NCBI GenBank assembly: GCA_965279405.1 | Contig: OZ257157.1 | Location: 62,001-126,000 of the forward strand | Direction: 5' to 3' | Source: CBDDIP01 sp965279405 | GTDB lineage: Bacteria > Actinomycetota > Acidimicrobiia > Acidimicrobiales > Ilumatobacteraceae | DNA: 64,000 bases | Shown here: in pieces, positions 56,707 to 64,000 of the stretch | How positions within the stretch are numbered: position 1 is the stretch's first letter | Layout of the letters: every line of letters begins with the position of its first letter | Made by a program: the position numbers and the translations under genes | The notes under the pieces: model-generated | What the model saw: the letters and a program-made list of their open reading frames with translations, nothing else | Databases searched by the model: none | What the model was told of the DNA's origin: nothing

Positions 56707-59613
56707 CTACACAACGGCGAACTCCACGGTGAAAAGCGTCTCGCGCACGCTGCGCTGAGCCATCCGTCGTTCGAGTGCGCTGATCAAGTCGTCACGGCGA
56801 ACGACGATCGCGTCTTCGACGTCGAAAATCTCCTGACGTTGCTTGCGCTGTTGACGCTCCAAGCGCTGCATCTTCTCTTGCAGAGCATGTTGGTCGGCCA
56901 GCGTCGCGGCCATCCGAGCTTCTCGGCGCAGCACCTTGATCTGTTGTTTGGTGTCGGCCAAATTCTTCTCTGCGGACAGCACCATGTCGTCGGCCCACTT
57001 CTCAAGACGGTCGCGGGCCACCTGGAAGTGCTCGTGGTTCTGGTCGAGGCTCCGGCTCACCGTTGCGGACGCGTGATGCTCGGCTTCCGCGGCCAACGTT
57101 CGGCGAAGCTCCGCGACGACCGACAAGTCGCCGGACTCGAACGTCGTTGCGCAGTTGAACATCTTCTCAATCGTCTCGTGCTCCACTGCCCGTCCGTCGG
57201 CCAGCAGCCCGCTGAACAACAGATACTCCTCACGATCGAACGAGTCGACGATGAGTCGTTCCAACAGCAACACGCCTCTGCTGCCGACGAGTTCTTCGAC
57301 AACCGAGATCCTGGCTGCGCGATGAGTGACATCGAAGACCAACCGGCCCTCGCCCGTCTGCGCCGCCTTCGCAGAGTCGATGACGAACTCGCCGAGCGGA
57401 TGTGACAGCCGGTACAGCTCGGCAGGCGTGTCGGGTTGGGCACCCTTCGACATCAGCAGGTAGCGCCCGGCCGGCGTCTGCGTCGTCGGCGGGTCGAGAA
57501 GTTCGAAGCTGAGGTCTGTGTCATCGAAGCGCGCTTGGTCGGCGAGCACGTGCTTCGTGACCGTCCAGAAACGCTGGCCGAATCGGTCGAGGCGTGCGCG
57601 GGCGTCCTCTAAGCGAAGCTTCAGGCGTTGATGGACGTCCTCGTCGAAGTGCTCGAAGAGCGCTTGCCGGGTCGAGTCCATACGGGCCTGGATGCGCTCG
57701 TCCATCTCGATCTGGAGGGCAGTGAAGGCTCTCTCGATCTCATCTGAGGTCCGGCACTCTTGATAGATCGCGAGGACACGTCGCTCGAAGTCCACGCCTG
57801 ATTCCACAGCGCCGAGCACCTCGTCCGACGCACCGAAGACGCTATCGAAGAGTCGGAACTTCTCGCCGAGGAGTTCAAGGACCCGCTTGTCGGCGTCGTT
57901 TCGTTCGTTGAGGAAGTTGACGACGACCACGTCGTGTCGCTGGCCGTAGCGGTGGCAACGACCGATGCGTTGCTCGATGCGTTGCGGGTTCCACGGCAGG
58001 TCGTAGTTGACCACCAGCGAGCAGAACTGCATGTTGACGCCTTCGGCAGCGGCTTCTGTAGCGATCATGATCGACGCATCAGAACGAAAGTGCTCGATGA
58101 GCGCAGTGCGGGTGTCGACGTCACGAGACGACGCGTGTCCGCCAGCCTGTGTCTGCGCAGCGAGCCATCGGTCGTGAATCGCGGACACCTCCGGCCCTCC
58201 GTTGGTGCCGTTGAACAGCACGACTTCGCCAGCGAATCCATTCGTCTCCAGAAAGGTCTTCAAGTACTGCTGGGTTCGGCGGGACTCGGTGAAGACCAGG
58301 GCCTTTCGGGGCGCCCCCAATTCGGCCATTTGCTCGAAGCCGACGCGGACGGCCTGGAGCAGTGCCGGTGCCTTCGCGTCTTCGCCCACCGAGTCGGCCA
58401 ACGCGATCATTCGACCCAGCTCTTCGATCTCCTCGCCGAGACTGTTCGTGTTGATCGCCAGCGGGCGCGAGTCCGGCCCATCGTCATCCTCGTCGCCTTC
58501 AGCGAGAATCTCGTCGAGCAGTTCGTCGAGACCCTCAACATCGCTGTCAAAGAAGGTCGGCTCGTCTTCCAGTTCGGCTGCGCGCCCGGCGGCATCGTCG
58601 CGCATCGCGACGAGTCGCTTGTGCATCGTGCGCAGCGTGCCGGCAACGGCGACCGACGAAGACGCGAGCAACTTGCGAAGAACGAGAAGCGTGAGGTGTC
58701 GCTGCTGTGGCGGTAGCGAATGAAGATGGTCACGCTGAAGGAACTCCGACACCGCTTCGTACAGTTCGTGCTCACGGTCGCCCGGTCGGAAGGGCTGCGT
58801 GAACGCTCGGCGCTGGGAGTACCGAACGTACTCGGTGACATCACGGCGAAGCGTGCGCGCCGTCAAGCCCCCGAGTCGCTCACGCAACTCGGACAAGCTG
58901 GCACCAGCCGACATGAACTGTGATCTGAACGAGTCGACGTCACCAAACAGGTGGTCGTCGATCAGGGTCGAGAGGCCATAGAGCTCGAGCAAGGAGTTCT
59001 GCAACGGTGTCGCCGTGAGCAGAAGCTTTCGGCATCCCTCAGTCGCGGTCTTGATCCCTTGACCGATCTTGTTGTTCGGCTTGTAGACGTTGCGCAACTT
59101 GTGGGCCTCGTCGATGACGACCAGATCCCACGCCGTCTGCCCCACCTCGTCGCGAACGGTGTGCACGAAGTTGAACGACGCCACGACGATGTGCGCCCCG
59201 GCCAAAGGGTCGCGGCCGAGCCGTAGCGCATCCCGGCGGACCTTCGAATCGACGACAGCGGCGGGCAGGTTGAACTTTTCCGAAAGCTCTGCAGCCCACT
59301 GGGCACGGAGTGAGGCGGGGCAGATCACCAGCAGGCGGCGCTTGCGCTCGGCCCAGAACTGGCACAACACAATGCCCGCCTCGATCGTCTTCCCGAGACC
59401 AACCTCGTCGGCGAGAATTGCTCCCTTGGAGGTCGGCGAGTGCAAGGCGAAGAGAGCCGCTTCGATTTGGTGTGGGTTCAGGTCCACAGCCGCATCGAAG
59501 AGCGACATCGACAACCGGTCGGCACCGCTGGGAGCAAGCCGCGTCAGTTCGTACGCGAAGTACTTTGCCTGGTGATCAGTGCAGCCCGATTCGCCCGCCG
59601 CCATCGGTGACAT
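56707..59613 (-). CDS. SNF2-family helicase, first gene of the R-M-like operon
   Basis: About 968 residues; ATG 59625, 59613 or 59604 could start it and no ribosome-binding site decides. SNF2 motifs: ILADEVGLGKT near 70-80, DEAH near 167-170, LLLTATPLQNS, and in the second lobe EAAAEGVNMQFCSLVVNYDLPWNPQRIEQRIGRCHRYGQ. A 200-residue C-terminal coiled coil (LEKWADDMVLSAEKNLADTKQQIKVLRREA) follows. It would translocate on DNA. A 48-base gap separates it from the methyltransferase gene, so the four genes form one operon. A NERD gene diverges from it. Confidence 0.92.
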   Translation of the reverse strand: MSPMAAGESGCTDHQAKYFAYELTRLAPSGADRLSMSLFDAAVDLNPHQIEAALFALHSPTSKGAILADEVGLGKTIEAGIVLCQFWAERKRRLLVICPASLRAQWAAELSEKFNLPAAVVDSKVRRDALRLGRDPLAGAHIVVASFNFVHTVRDEVGQTAWDLVVIDEAHKLRNVYKPNNKIGQGIKTATEGCRKLLLTATPLQNSLLELYGLSTLIDDHLFGDVDSFRSQFMSAGASLSELRERLGGLTARTLRRDVTEYVRYSQRRAFTQPFRPGDREHELYEAVSEFLQRDHLHSLPPQQRHLTLLVLRKLLASSSVAVAGTLRTMHKRLVAMRDDAAGRAAELEDEPTFFDSDVEGLDELLDEILAEGDEDDDGPDSRPLAINTNSLGEEIEELGRMIALADSVGEDAKAPALLQAVRVGFEQMAELGAPRKALVFTESRRTQQYLKTFLETNGFAGEVVLFNGTNGGPEVSAIHDRWLAAQTQAGGHASSRDVDTRTALIEHFRSDASIMIATEAAAEGVNMQFCSLVVNYDLPWNPQRIEQRIGRCHRYGQRHDVVVVNFLNERNDADKRVLELLGEKFRLFDSVFGASDEVLGAVESGVDFERRVLAIYQECRTSDEIERAFTALQIEMDERIQARMDSTRQALFEHFDEDVHQRLKLRLEDARARLDRFGQRFWTVTKHVLADQARFDDTDLSFELLDPPTTQTPAGRYLLMSKGAQPDTPAELYRLSHPLGEFVIDSAKAAQTGEGRLVFDVTHRAARISVVEELVGSRGVLLLERLIVDSFDREEYLLFSGLLADGRAVEHETIEKMFNCATTFESGDLSVVAELRRTLAAEAEHHASATVSRSLDQNHEHFQVARDRLEKWADDMVLSAEKNLADTKQQIKVLRREARMAATLADQHALQEKMQRLERQQRKQRQEIFDVEDAIVVRRDDLISALERRMAQRSVRETLFTVEFAVV

Positions 59614-59714
59614 GGTAACGAACATCCACGAGCCACTAGCACTGCGTCGTATTCCAGCGCCGTGACGCCCGAAACGCCCTCAAGCCGATCGGGTGCGGGT
59701 CCGATGAACTGGGC

Positions 59715-60386
59715 ATGGACGGACGAGCGGGGTTCGGTTCAACCAGCGTCGAGGCACCCGAGACGGATCTGGCCAGTCATCTGGCCGGCGGTGCGGCGCG
59801 AGCCAAGCGGGACGAGATCAACAGGCAGGCGCCGATCCTCAACCTGGCAGCACGTCTGCTCGGCGTCCACACGCAGGAGCGCTCCTGGCGCATCGGCGCC
59901 AAGGGCGGGCTGAAGGTCGGTCGCGAGCTCGACCGACTTCCCACCAACTGGCACACCCTCCACGCCGTGCCCGTCGGCGAAGGCGGCCGCGACGTCGACC
60001 ACGTCGTCATCGGCCCCGCCGGCGTGTTCACGCTCAACACGAAGCGCCACGCACAAGCCCGAGCCTGGGTGAGCGAACGACTCGTGATGGTCAATGGCCA
60101 GTCGACGCAGTACATCCGCAACTCACGACTCGAAGCGAAGCGAGCCACCGACGCGCTGACCGACTCGTGTGGCTTCCCTGTCGACGCCTGCGCAGTGATC
60201 GTGTTCGTCGATCTCGGCGACATCAAGATCCGCCAGCAGCCCCACGACGTCCACGTCACCACCCGCCACCGCCTCCACCACTGGCTGCTCTCCCTCCCCC
60301 ACCGCATGACCCCGCCCGAAGTCGAAGCCATCTACCAACGCGCCCGCAACGCCAACACCTGGCGCTCCCACGCCCCTGCGTCCTGA
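59715..60386 (+). CDS. NERD-domain protein
   Basis: A 223-residue protein from ATG 59715. Residues about 1-55 are polar/helical, and the NERD domain spans about 60-150: RIGAKGGLKVGRELDRLP, DVDHVVIGPAGVFTLNTKRH. The Asp is kept, but the usual Glu of the GVFxIExK motif is Asn (TLNTK), a variant that may weaken nuclease activity. No membrane segment is seen. It is divergent from the SNF2 operon with about 100 bases between them; the next gene starts 6 bases after its stop. Confidence 0.85.
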   Translation: MDGRAGFGSTSVEAPETDLASHLAGGAARAKRDEINRQAPILNLAARLLGVHTQERSWRIGAKGGLKVGRELDRLPTNWHTLHAVPVGEGGRDVDHVVIGPAGVFTLNTKRHAQARAWVSERLVMVNGQSTQYIRNSRLEAKRATDALTDSCGFPVDACAVIVFVDLGDIKIRQQPHDVHVTTRHRLHHWLLSLPHRMTPPEVEAIYQRARNANTWRSHAPAS

Positions 60387-60392
60387 CTCGCC

Positions 60393-60917
60393 ATGCTGCG
60401 CTGGACCCTCCTGCTTGGCGTGATCGTCTCACTGGCGGCGTGCAAGCTCCCGGAGAAGACCGCCACGACCAACGCCAGTTCGACAGACCCGTCAGCGGTG
60501 CAGGCGTGCGTGGACTACACGCAGTTCGCTGCGTTCACCGGCGACGCCGTGATGCAGCAGCGATGGAACGACGCCGGCCAGAGCATCGACGCCATGAGCA
60601 CGAGCTGCAACGAGCTCGCTGCTGACGACCCGCAGCAGTTCGCCGCAATCGTGCAGAAGAAGGCGGACGTCGATCAGTTCCTCGCCGCCGCCGAAGCGAA
60701 CCAGGTGACGCCGGCGCCACCCGCTGTCGCACCGTCGAACTGCCATCCGAGCTACGAGGGGGCATGCGTCCCGATCGCCGAGGACGTCGACTGCCTGCCG
60801 GGCGGAGGCAACGGCCCGGCGTATCAGCAAGGCACGGTCCGCGTGGTTGGAGATGACGTCTACGAGCTCGACAGCGATGGCGACGGGCTCGGCTGCGAGC
60901 CCCGCCCCGGCGACTGA
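60393..60917 (+). CDS. Lipoprotein with excalibur-like C-terminal domain
   Basis: A 174-residue protein with signal peptide MLRWTLLLGVIVSLAACKLPE and lipobox LAAC. Residues about 28-100 are helical (VQACVDYTQFAAFTGDAVMQQRWNDA). The C-terminal 60 residues (NCHPSYEGACVPIAEDVDCLPGG ... LDSDGDGLGCE) form an excalibur-type module: four Cys and a DxDxDG calcium-like loop. Such modules are extracellular and may bind the wall or calcium. It follows the NERD gene by 6 bases and may be co-transcribed. Confidence 0.85.
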   Translation: MLRWTLLLGVIVSLAACKLPEKTATTNASSTDPSAVQACVDYTQFAAFTGDAVMQQRWNDAGQSIDAMSTSCNELAADDPQQFAAIVQKKADVDQFLAAAEANQVTPAPPAVAPSNCHPSYEGACVPIAEDVDCLPGGGNGPAYQQGTVRVVGDDVYELDSDGDGLGCEPRPGD

Positions 60918-60952
60918 CCGACTGGGGCCATCCCGAGCGAGCGATGCAGCCG

Positions 60953-62689
60953 TCAGTGAACGTGAATGGTTCCGGGTGGCTCGTGGGGATCGATCGGGTC
61001 GACGTCGGCGAGGCTTGCCTTCAGGCACTCCTTGGCCTTTTCGAGCCATCGCGTGTCATCCTCGACCCAGGGGCCCGGCACGGCAGCCGTCTTGGTGGCC
61101 TGGGCAACGATCGCCCCGACGCCGTTGCGCACATTGCATTGCACGCGTACGTCGAAGCGGCCAGTCGCTGCAGCGACCTCGAGCACGAGCATCGACGCGT
61201 CCGCGTGCGCCAGGAGCTCGGCGATCGTTGGCGCCTTGATCGGCTTGCCGGGGTCGATCACCGACGGATATGGCGGGAACTCCGCCGTGGTGGGCGCCAG
61301 CGTGAGCGTCGCCGGCACTGCGCCCACTGCCTGGCCGTCGACGGTCCACGAGAACGACGAGGGATCGGGCAGCTGCCCGCGAGCCGTCACCTCGATGCGA
61401 GTGTTCCTTCCCATCAACATGTGGTTGTACGTGCCAACCATGCAGCCGTCAGGAATGGTCTCGGAAAGGCGGAGGAGCAGGACGTCCGGACCGGACGTGG
61501 TGACGTTCTGCAACACGACCGTCGGTGGGTTGCCACCAGCGCTCAACGTGAGCCTGACGTGGTCGACACCGCGACGCTTCGACGTCGGTCCGACGGTCAC
61601 ACTGAACTCGCCCCCTGGCGACGTCCAGTCTCGGTCTGCTGCGTCGAGCGGGATGTACGCCATCCGCTCCGCGCCGGGCTGGAAGAACGGGTTCGCGGAC
61701 GTACCGGTCTCGTGTCGGTGAACGTAGATGCCCGGAGGGAGCCCGAAGTCCCAGCGATGTGCCGTGCGCAGCTCGATGAACCAACGAGTTCCTTCCGCTT
61801 CGAGCGTGACCAGCACGGGGCCGTCTGTGGCGTGCTGGGAAAACGACGAGATCTCGACGTCACACGGGTGCGCGAGGTACTCGAGACCCAGATCGCGAAC
61901 GGCGACCGACCGATCGAACTCGTGCGTCGGCGCCGAGTGCGGCCGAAAGTTCGTGTTGGCCCACAGGTACACGGAGGCCGCTGCCGGTAGTGGCCCCATC
62001 GACTGCCACGCGAGGTGTCCGATGAGTCGGTTGTCGGTGCCGATTCCGGGCTGAGCCGATTGCTTGGTCGCCGCCGGCAGCCCGCCGAACGTGAACGCGC
62101 TCATGATGCAGGCGTTGTCCTGATACTCCTTCGTGAACAGCGGCTGACCCTTCGAGTCCTTCAGCTGGGCACCGGTCTTCTCGTCGAGCGCCGGGACCGG
62201 CGGGCCGAGCGAGTGCGGAAAGCCGAGCACATGCCCGATCTCGTGCTGGTAGTACGTCAGGCCAGCGCCTGCGTCGAACACGGCGGCATTGCGGAGCTTG
62301 CCGTCGCCGAGGTTGACCGATCGCGGGAGCGCTCCGGCGCCGCAGGGCCCGTCCAGCCACACAACCACTCCATCGAACGGACCCAACTGGACGCCTTTGA
62401 CGAAGGTCGCAGCCCAGACCGCGTTGCTGATGATGTCGGCTCGCTTCGGATCCTTCGACGGATCTGCGGCCGCCGGCAGCGCCAGCCCGAGCGGCCCGAT
62501 GTCGAAAATCGTCGCGGTGAGACTCAGATGCCCCAGAGTTGCCTTGCGCCAGTATTCGCTGAGGCTCCAATCGTGCGGACCGTCGAACAGATCCTGCACC
62601 TCGTCGAGCGTGAACGGCTGGGGAGCCGCACGACCCGCGTCACGCGACTGCCAGCGGCTGACGAGAATGGCAAGTCGCACCACGTCCAT
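60953..62689 (-). CDS. Metzincin-type zinc metalloprotease, no signal peptide seen
   Basis: A 578-residue protein from ATG 62689 with GAGG seven bases upstream. The zinc site is HEIGHVLGFPH (His149, Glu150, His153, His159), that is HExxHxxGxxH, and a Met-turn candidate CIMSA lies near Met196. The N-terminus (MDVVRLAILVSRWQSRDAGR) is not a convincing signal peptide, so export is unclear. The C-terminal 350 residues are beta-rich and may be Ig-like (TIPDGCMVGTYNHMLMGRNTRIEVTARGQLPDPSSFSWTVDG). A secreted protease is expected from the fold, hence the oddity. It converges on the excalibur-like gene. Confidence 0.88.
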   Translation of the reverse strand: MDVVRLAILVSRWQSRDAGRAAPQPFTLDEVQDLFDGPHDWSLSEYWRKATLGHLSLTATIFDIGPLGLALPAAADPSKDPKRADIISNAVWAATFVKGVQLGPFDGVVVWLDGPCGAGALPRSVNLGDGKLRNAAVFDAGAGLTYYQHEIGHVLGFPHSLGPPVPALDEKTGAQLKDSKGQPLFTKEYQDNACIMSAFTFGGLPAATKQSAQPGIGTDNRLIGHLAWQSMGPLPAAASVYLWANTNFRPHSAPTHEFDRSVAVRDLGLEYLAHPCDVEISSFSQHATDGPVLVTLEAEGTRWFIELRTAHRWDFGLPPGIYVHRHETGTSANPFFQPGAERMAYIPLDAADRDWTSPGGEFSVTVGPTSKRRGVDHVRLTLSAGGNPPTVVLQNVTTSGPDVLLLRLSETIPDGCMVGTYNHMLMGRNTRIEVTARGQLPDPSSFSWTVDGQAVGAVPATLTLAPTTAEFPPYPSVIDPGKPIKAPTIAELLAHADASMLVLEVAAATGRFDVRVQCNVRNGVGAIVAQATKTAAVPGPWVEDDTRWLEKAKECLKASLADVDPIDPHEPPGTIHVH

Positions 62690-62889
62690 GAGTGTTCCTC
62701 TCAACGCAACGTCGCCCTCGAATGTACTGCGGCAGCGGACGGGCCCCGAGACGACCCAGCTGCGGCGACAGGAAGCACGGCACGTGGTCAGCAGCTTCAC
62801 TGGCCCGGCGACAGAAGTGTGGCTGCCCCCACCGAGGCGAGTGAGGCAGCCTGCTCGTCGCGCTCCGCGACAACGGCAACAATCGAACC
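62690..62889. other. Divergent promoter region without a gene
   Basis: About 200 bases between the metalloprotease start (minus) and the FtsX-like permease start (plus). I see no convincing gene, RNA or hairpin; promoters of both genes must lie here. Confidence 0.5.
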
Positions 62890-64000
62890 ATGGGAGCGAT
62901 CGCGTTCCGGGTGTTTGGCTGGGCTCGTTGGCGCGCGCCACGGCTGATCGGCGCGGCGCTGCTCATGGGGATCGCTGCCGGGCTCGCCTCGGGTCTCGCG
63001 GCCGGGACTCGTCGCACGGCATCCGCACCTGATCGCTACACGGCTCGCGCCGGCGGCGAACCCGATCTGTTCATCAGCCAGATGAACGGCGCACCACTCA
63101 CCGACGCGATCGCCGGGATCGATGGCGTCACCGACGCGACCTCGCAGACGTTCGTGACGACGTTCCTCGTCTCGCCGCTCGACCCGCGCAAGCTCCTCCT
63201 CGACCAGAACCCGTTCGCCGGCGACGCCCGCTACATGGGCGCTCGGCTTGTCGAGGGTCGCTTCGCCGACCCGGGCTCGCCGAACGAGTTCACCGTCGGG
63301 AGCACGTTCGCCACCTACCTGCGCGAACGCTTCGGCACGAAGGTCGGCGACCGCTTCCAGACCTCGTCGTACGATCGCCGTCAGGCCGACAACAACCTCT
63401 TCGGCGAAGAGCCGGCCGTACCCCGCTTCGAGGTAACACTGGTCGGCGTCACCGAGTCGCCGTCGGAGTTCGACGACCCGTATCCGGCGATGACCTTCCC
63501 GATCTCGTTCATCGCCGCCCACCCGACGATCGGCGTCGTGCGCTCGACGATCGCCGTGCACCTCGCTCCGGGTACGGACGCCGGCGCCGTGATGGCGTCC
63601 GTTCGCGCCCTGCCCGGCGGCGCCGAAGTCCAGTTCTTCCCGGCACGAGTGGTCAGCAACGACGCCCGTCGAGTCGTGCGCTTCCAGGTCAATGCGTTGT
63701 GGGTGGTCGCCGCCGTCGTCCTGCTGGCCGCCGTCATCGCCATCGTCAAGATCGTCGGTCGGGCGTTGCGCCTCGGCGACGAGGAGTGGCAGGCGATGAC
63801 CGCGCTCGGCTGGCGAGAACGGGACATCGCCGTCGAACGTGCCGCGCTCGGAGGACTGGTCGCCATCGCCGCTGCACCGGTGGCGCTACTCGTGTGTGCA
63901 TCGACGACGCGACTCTTCCCGCTGGGCGCACTCGACACGTTCGAGCCGGATCCCGGCGTGCGCATCGACTGGAGCGTTGCGCTCATCGGCGTCGCGGCAA
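62890..64000 (+). CDS. FtsX-like permease, 3' truncated by window edge
   Basis: An open frame of 370 codons begins at ATG 62890 and runs past the window end with no stop. It starts MGAIAFRVFGWARWRAPRLIG, then a membrane helix about 18-40 (LIGAALLMGIAAGLASGLAA). A large outer MacB-like periplasmic-core domain follows (about 45-270: GIDGVTDATSQTFVTTF, GSPNEFTVGSTFATYLRERFGTKVGDRFQ). A second helix is at about 280-300 and the FtsX loop with EWQAMTALGWRERDIAVERAALGG follows. This is an ABC permease component; an ATPase gene is expected beyond the window. Confidence 0.85.
   Translation, partial: MGAIAFRVFGWARWRAPRLIGAALLMGIAAGLASGLAAGTRRTASAPDRYTARAGGEPDLFISQMNGAPLTDAIAGIDGVTDATSQTFVTTFLVSPLDPRKLLLDQNPFAGDARYMGARLVEGRFADPGSPNEFTVGSTFATYLRERFGTKVGDRFQTSSYDRRQADNNLFGEEPAVPRFEVTLVGVTESPSEFDDPYPAMTFPISFIAAHPTIGVVRSTIAVHLAPGTDAGAVMASVRALPGGAEVQFFPARVVSNDARRVVRFQVNALWVVAAVVLLAAVIAIVKIVGRALRLGDEEWQAMTALGWRERDIAVERAALGGLVAIAAAPVALLVCASTTRLFPLGALDTFEPDPGVRIDWSVALIGVAA

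Noticed and set aside
48993..59613. DISARM, BREX or type I R-M
   Set aside because: No DUF1998/PLD genes (DISARM), no PglZ/BrxC (BREX), and no HsdS specificity subunit (type I). The gene order is also unlike classical mod-res type III.
1..64000. tRNA, rRNA, CRISPR arrays, transposases and integrases
   Set aside because: I looked for T-arm signatures, repeat-spacer periodicity and transposase or integrase motifs and saw none. Short tRNA-like stems such as that near 4300-4320 do not complete a T-arm.

Overview
The window is dense, high-GC bacterial DNA in which most genes lie on the minus strand and many neighbours overlap by 4 bases (ATGA/GTGA). Its gene content points to a high-GC actinobacterium, possibly an Acidimicrobiia/Ilumatobacter-type lineage (inference only; there is no rRNA gene to settle it). 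Supporting signs are an F420-type LLM oxidoreductase, an ImuA/ImuB mutasome pair under an actinobacterial SOS box, DUF5990, several short lipoproteins, -10 hexamers placed as for leaderless transcripts, and a SWIM/DUF5691/MoxR/DUF5682/VWA operon. I saw no tRNA, rRNA, CRISPR array, transposase or integrase. No gene-free stretch exceeds about 230 bases.

1-23 kb, core-like: VOC fragment, L,D-transpeptidase, DUF5990, imuA-imuB with an SOS box at the imuA start, LLM oxidoreductase, Nfu N-terminal-domain protein, a large LuxR/LAL regulator behind a small overlapping ORF, acyl-CoA dehydrogenase, two lipoproteins, an ArsR-like regulator coupled to an MFS transporter, two secreted proteins, and the five-gene SWIM-DUF5691-MoxR-DUF5682-VWA operon.

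23-40 kb, mixed: a VapBC pair, a cupredoxin-like lipoprotein without copper ligands, a VapC remnant, a cyclase-NB-ARC protein coupled to a CRP/FNR regulator with a second cNMP-binding protein nearby, a PhyH-like oxygenase, YccF and VOC proteins, a RecQ/DprA-like pair, a secreted subtilase and a GGDEF-EAL protein. Intergenic hairpins recur here. Several share a TGAGCG core and carry a TGA stop codon inside the stem or loop.

40-60.4 kb, accessory defence island, visibly less GC-rich in its middle part: a NERD-SF1 helicase, an unknown divergent gene, a DUF7662 protein, three DUF262 proteins (an overlapping pair plus a divergent DUF262-HNH), then a four-gene operon SNF2 helicase - adenine methyltransferase - DUF1016 PD-(D/E)XK nuclease - type III Res-like helicase/nuclease, with a small NERD protein divergent from it. 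The four-gene operon and the DUF262 trio are the best candidates for poorly described anti-phage systems. Their assignment to defence is inference from domains and clustering.

60.4-64 kb: an excalibur-like lipoprotein, a metzincin-type metalloprotease without a visible signal peptide, and an FtsX-like permease running off the end of the window.
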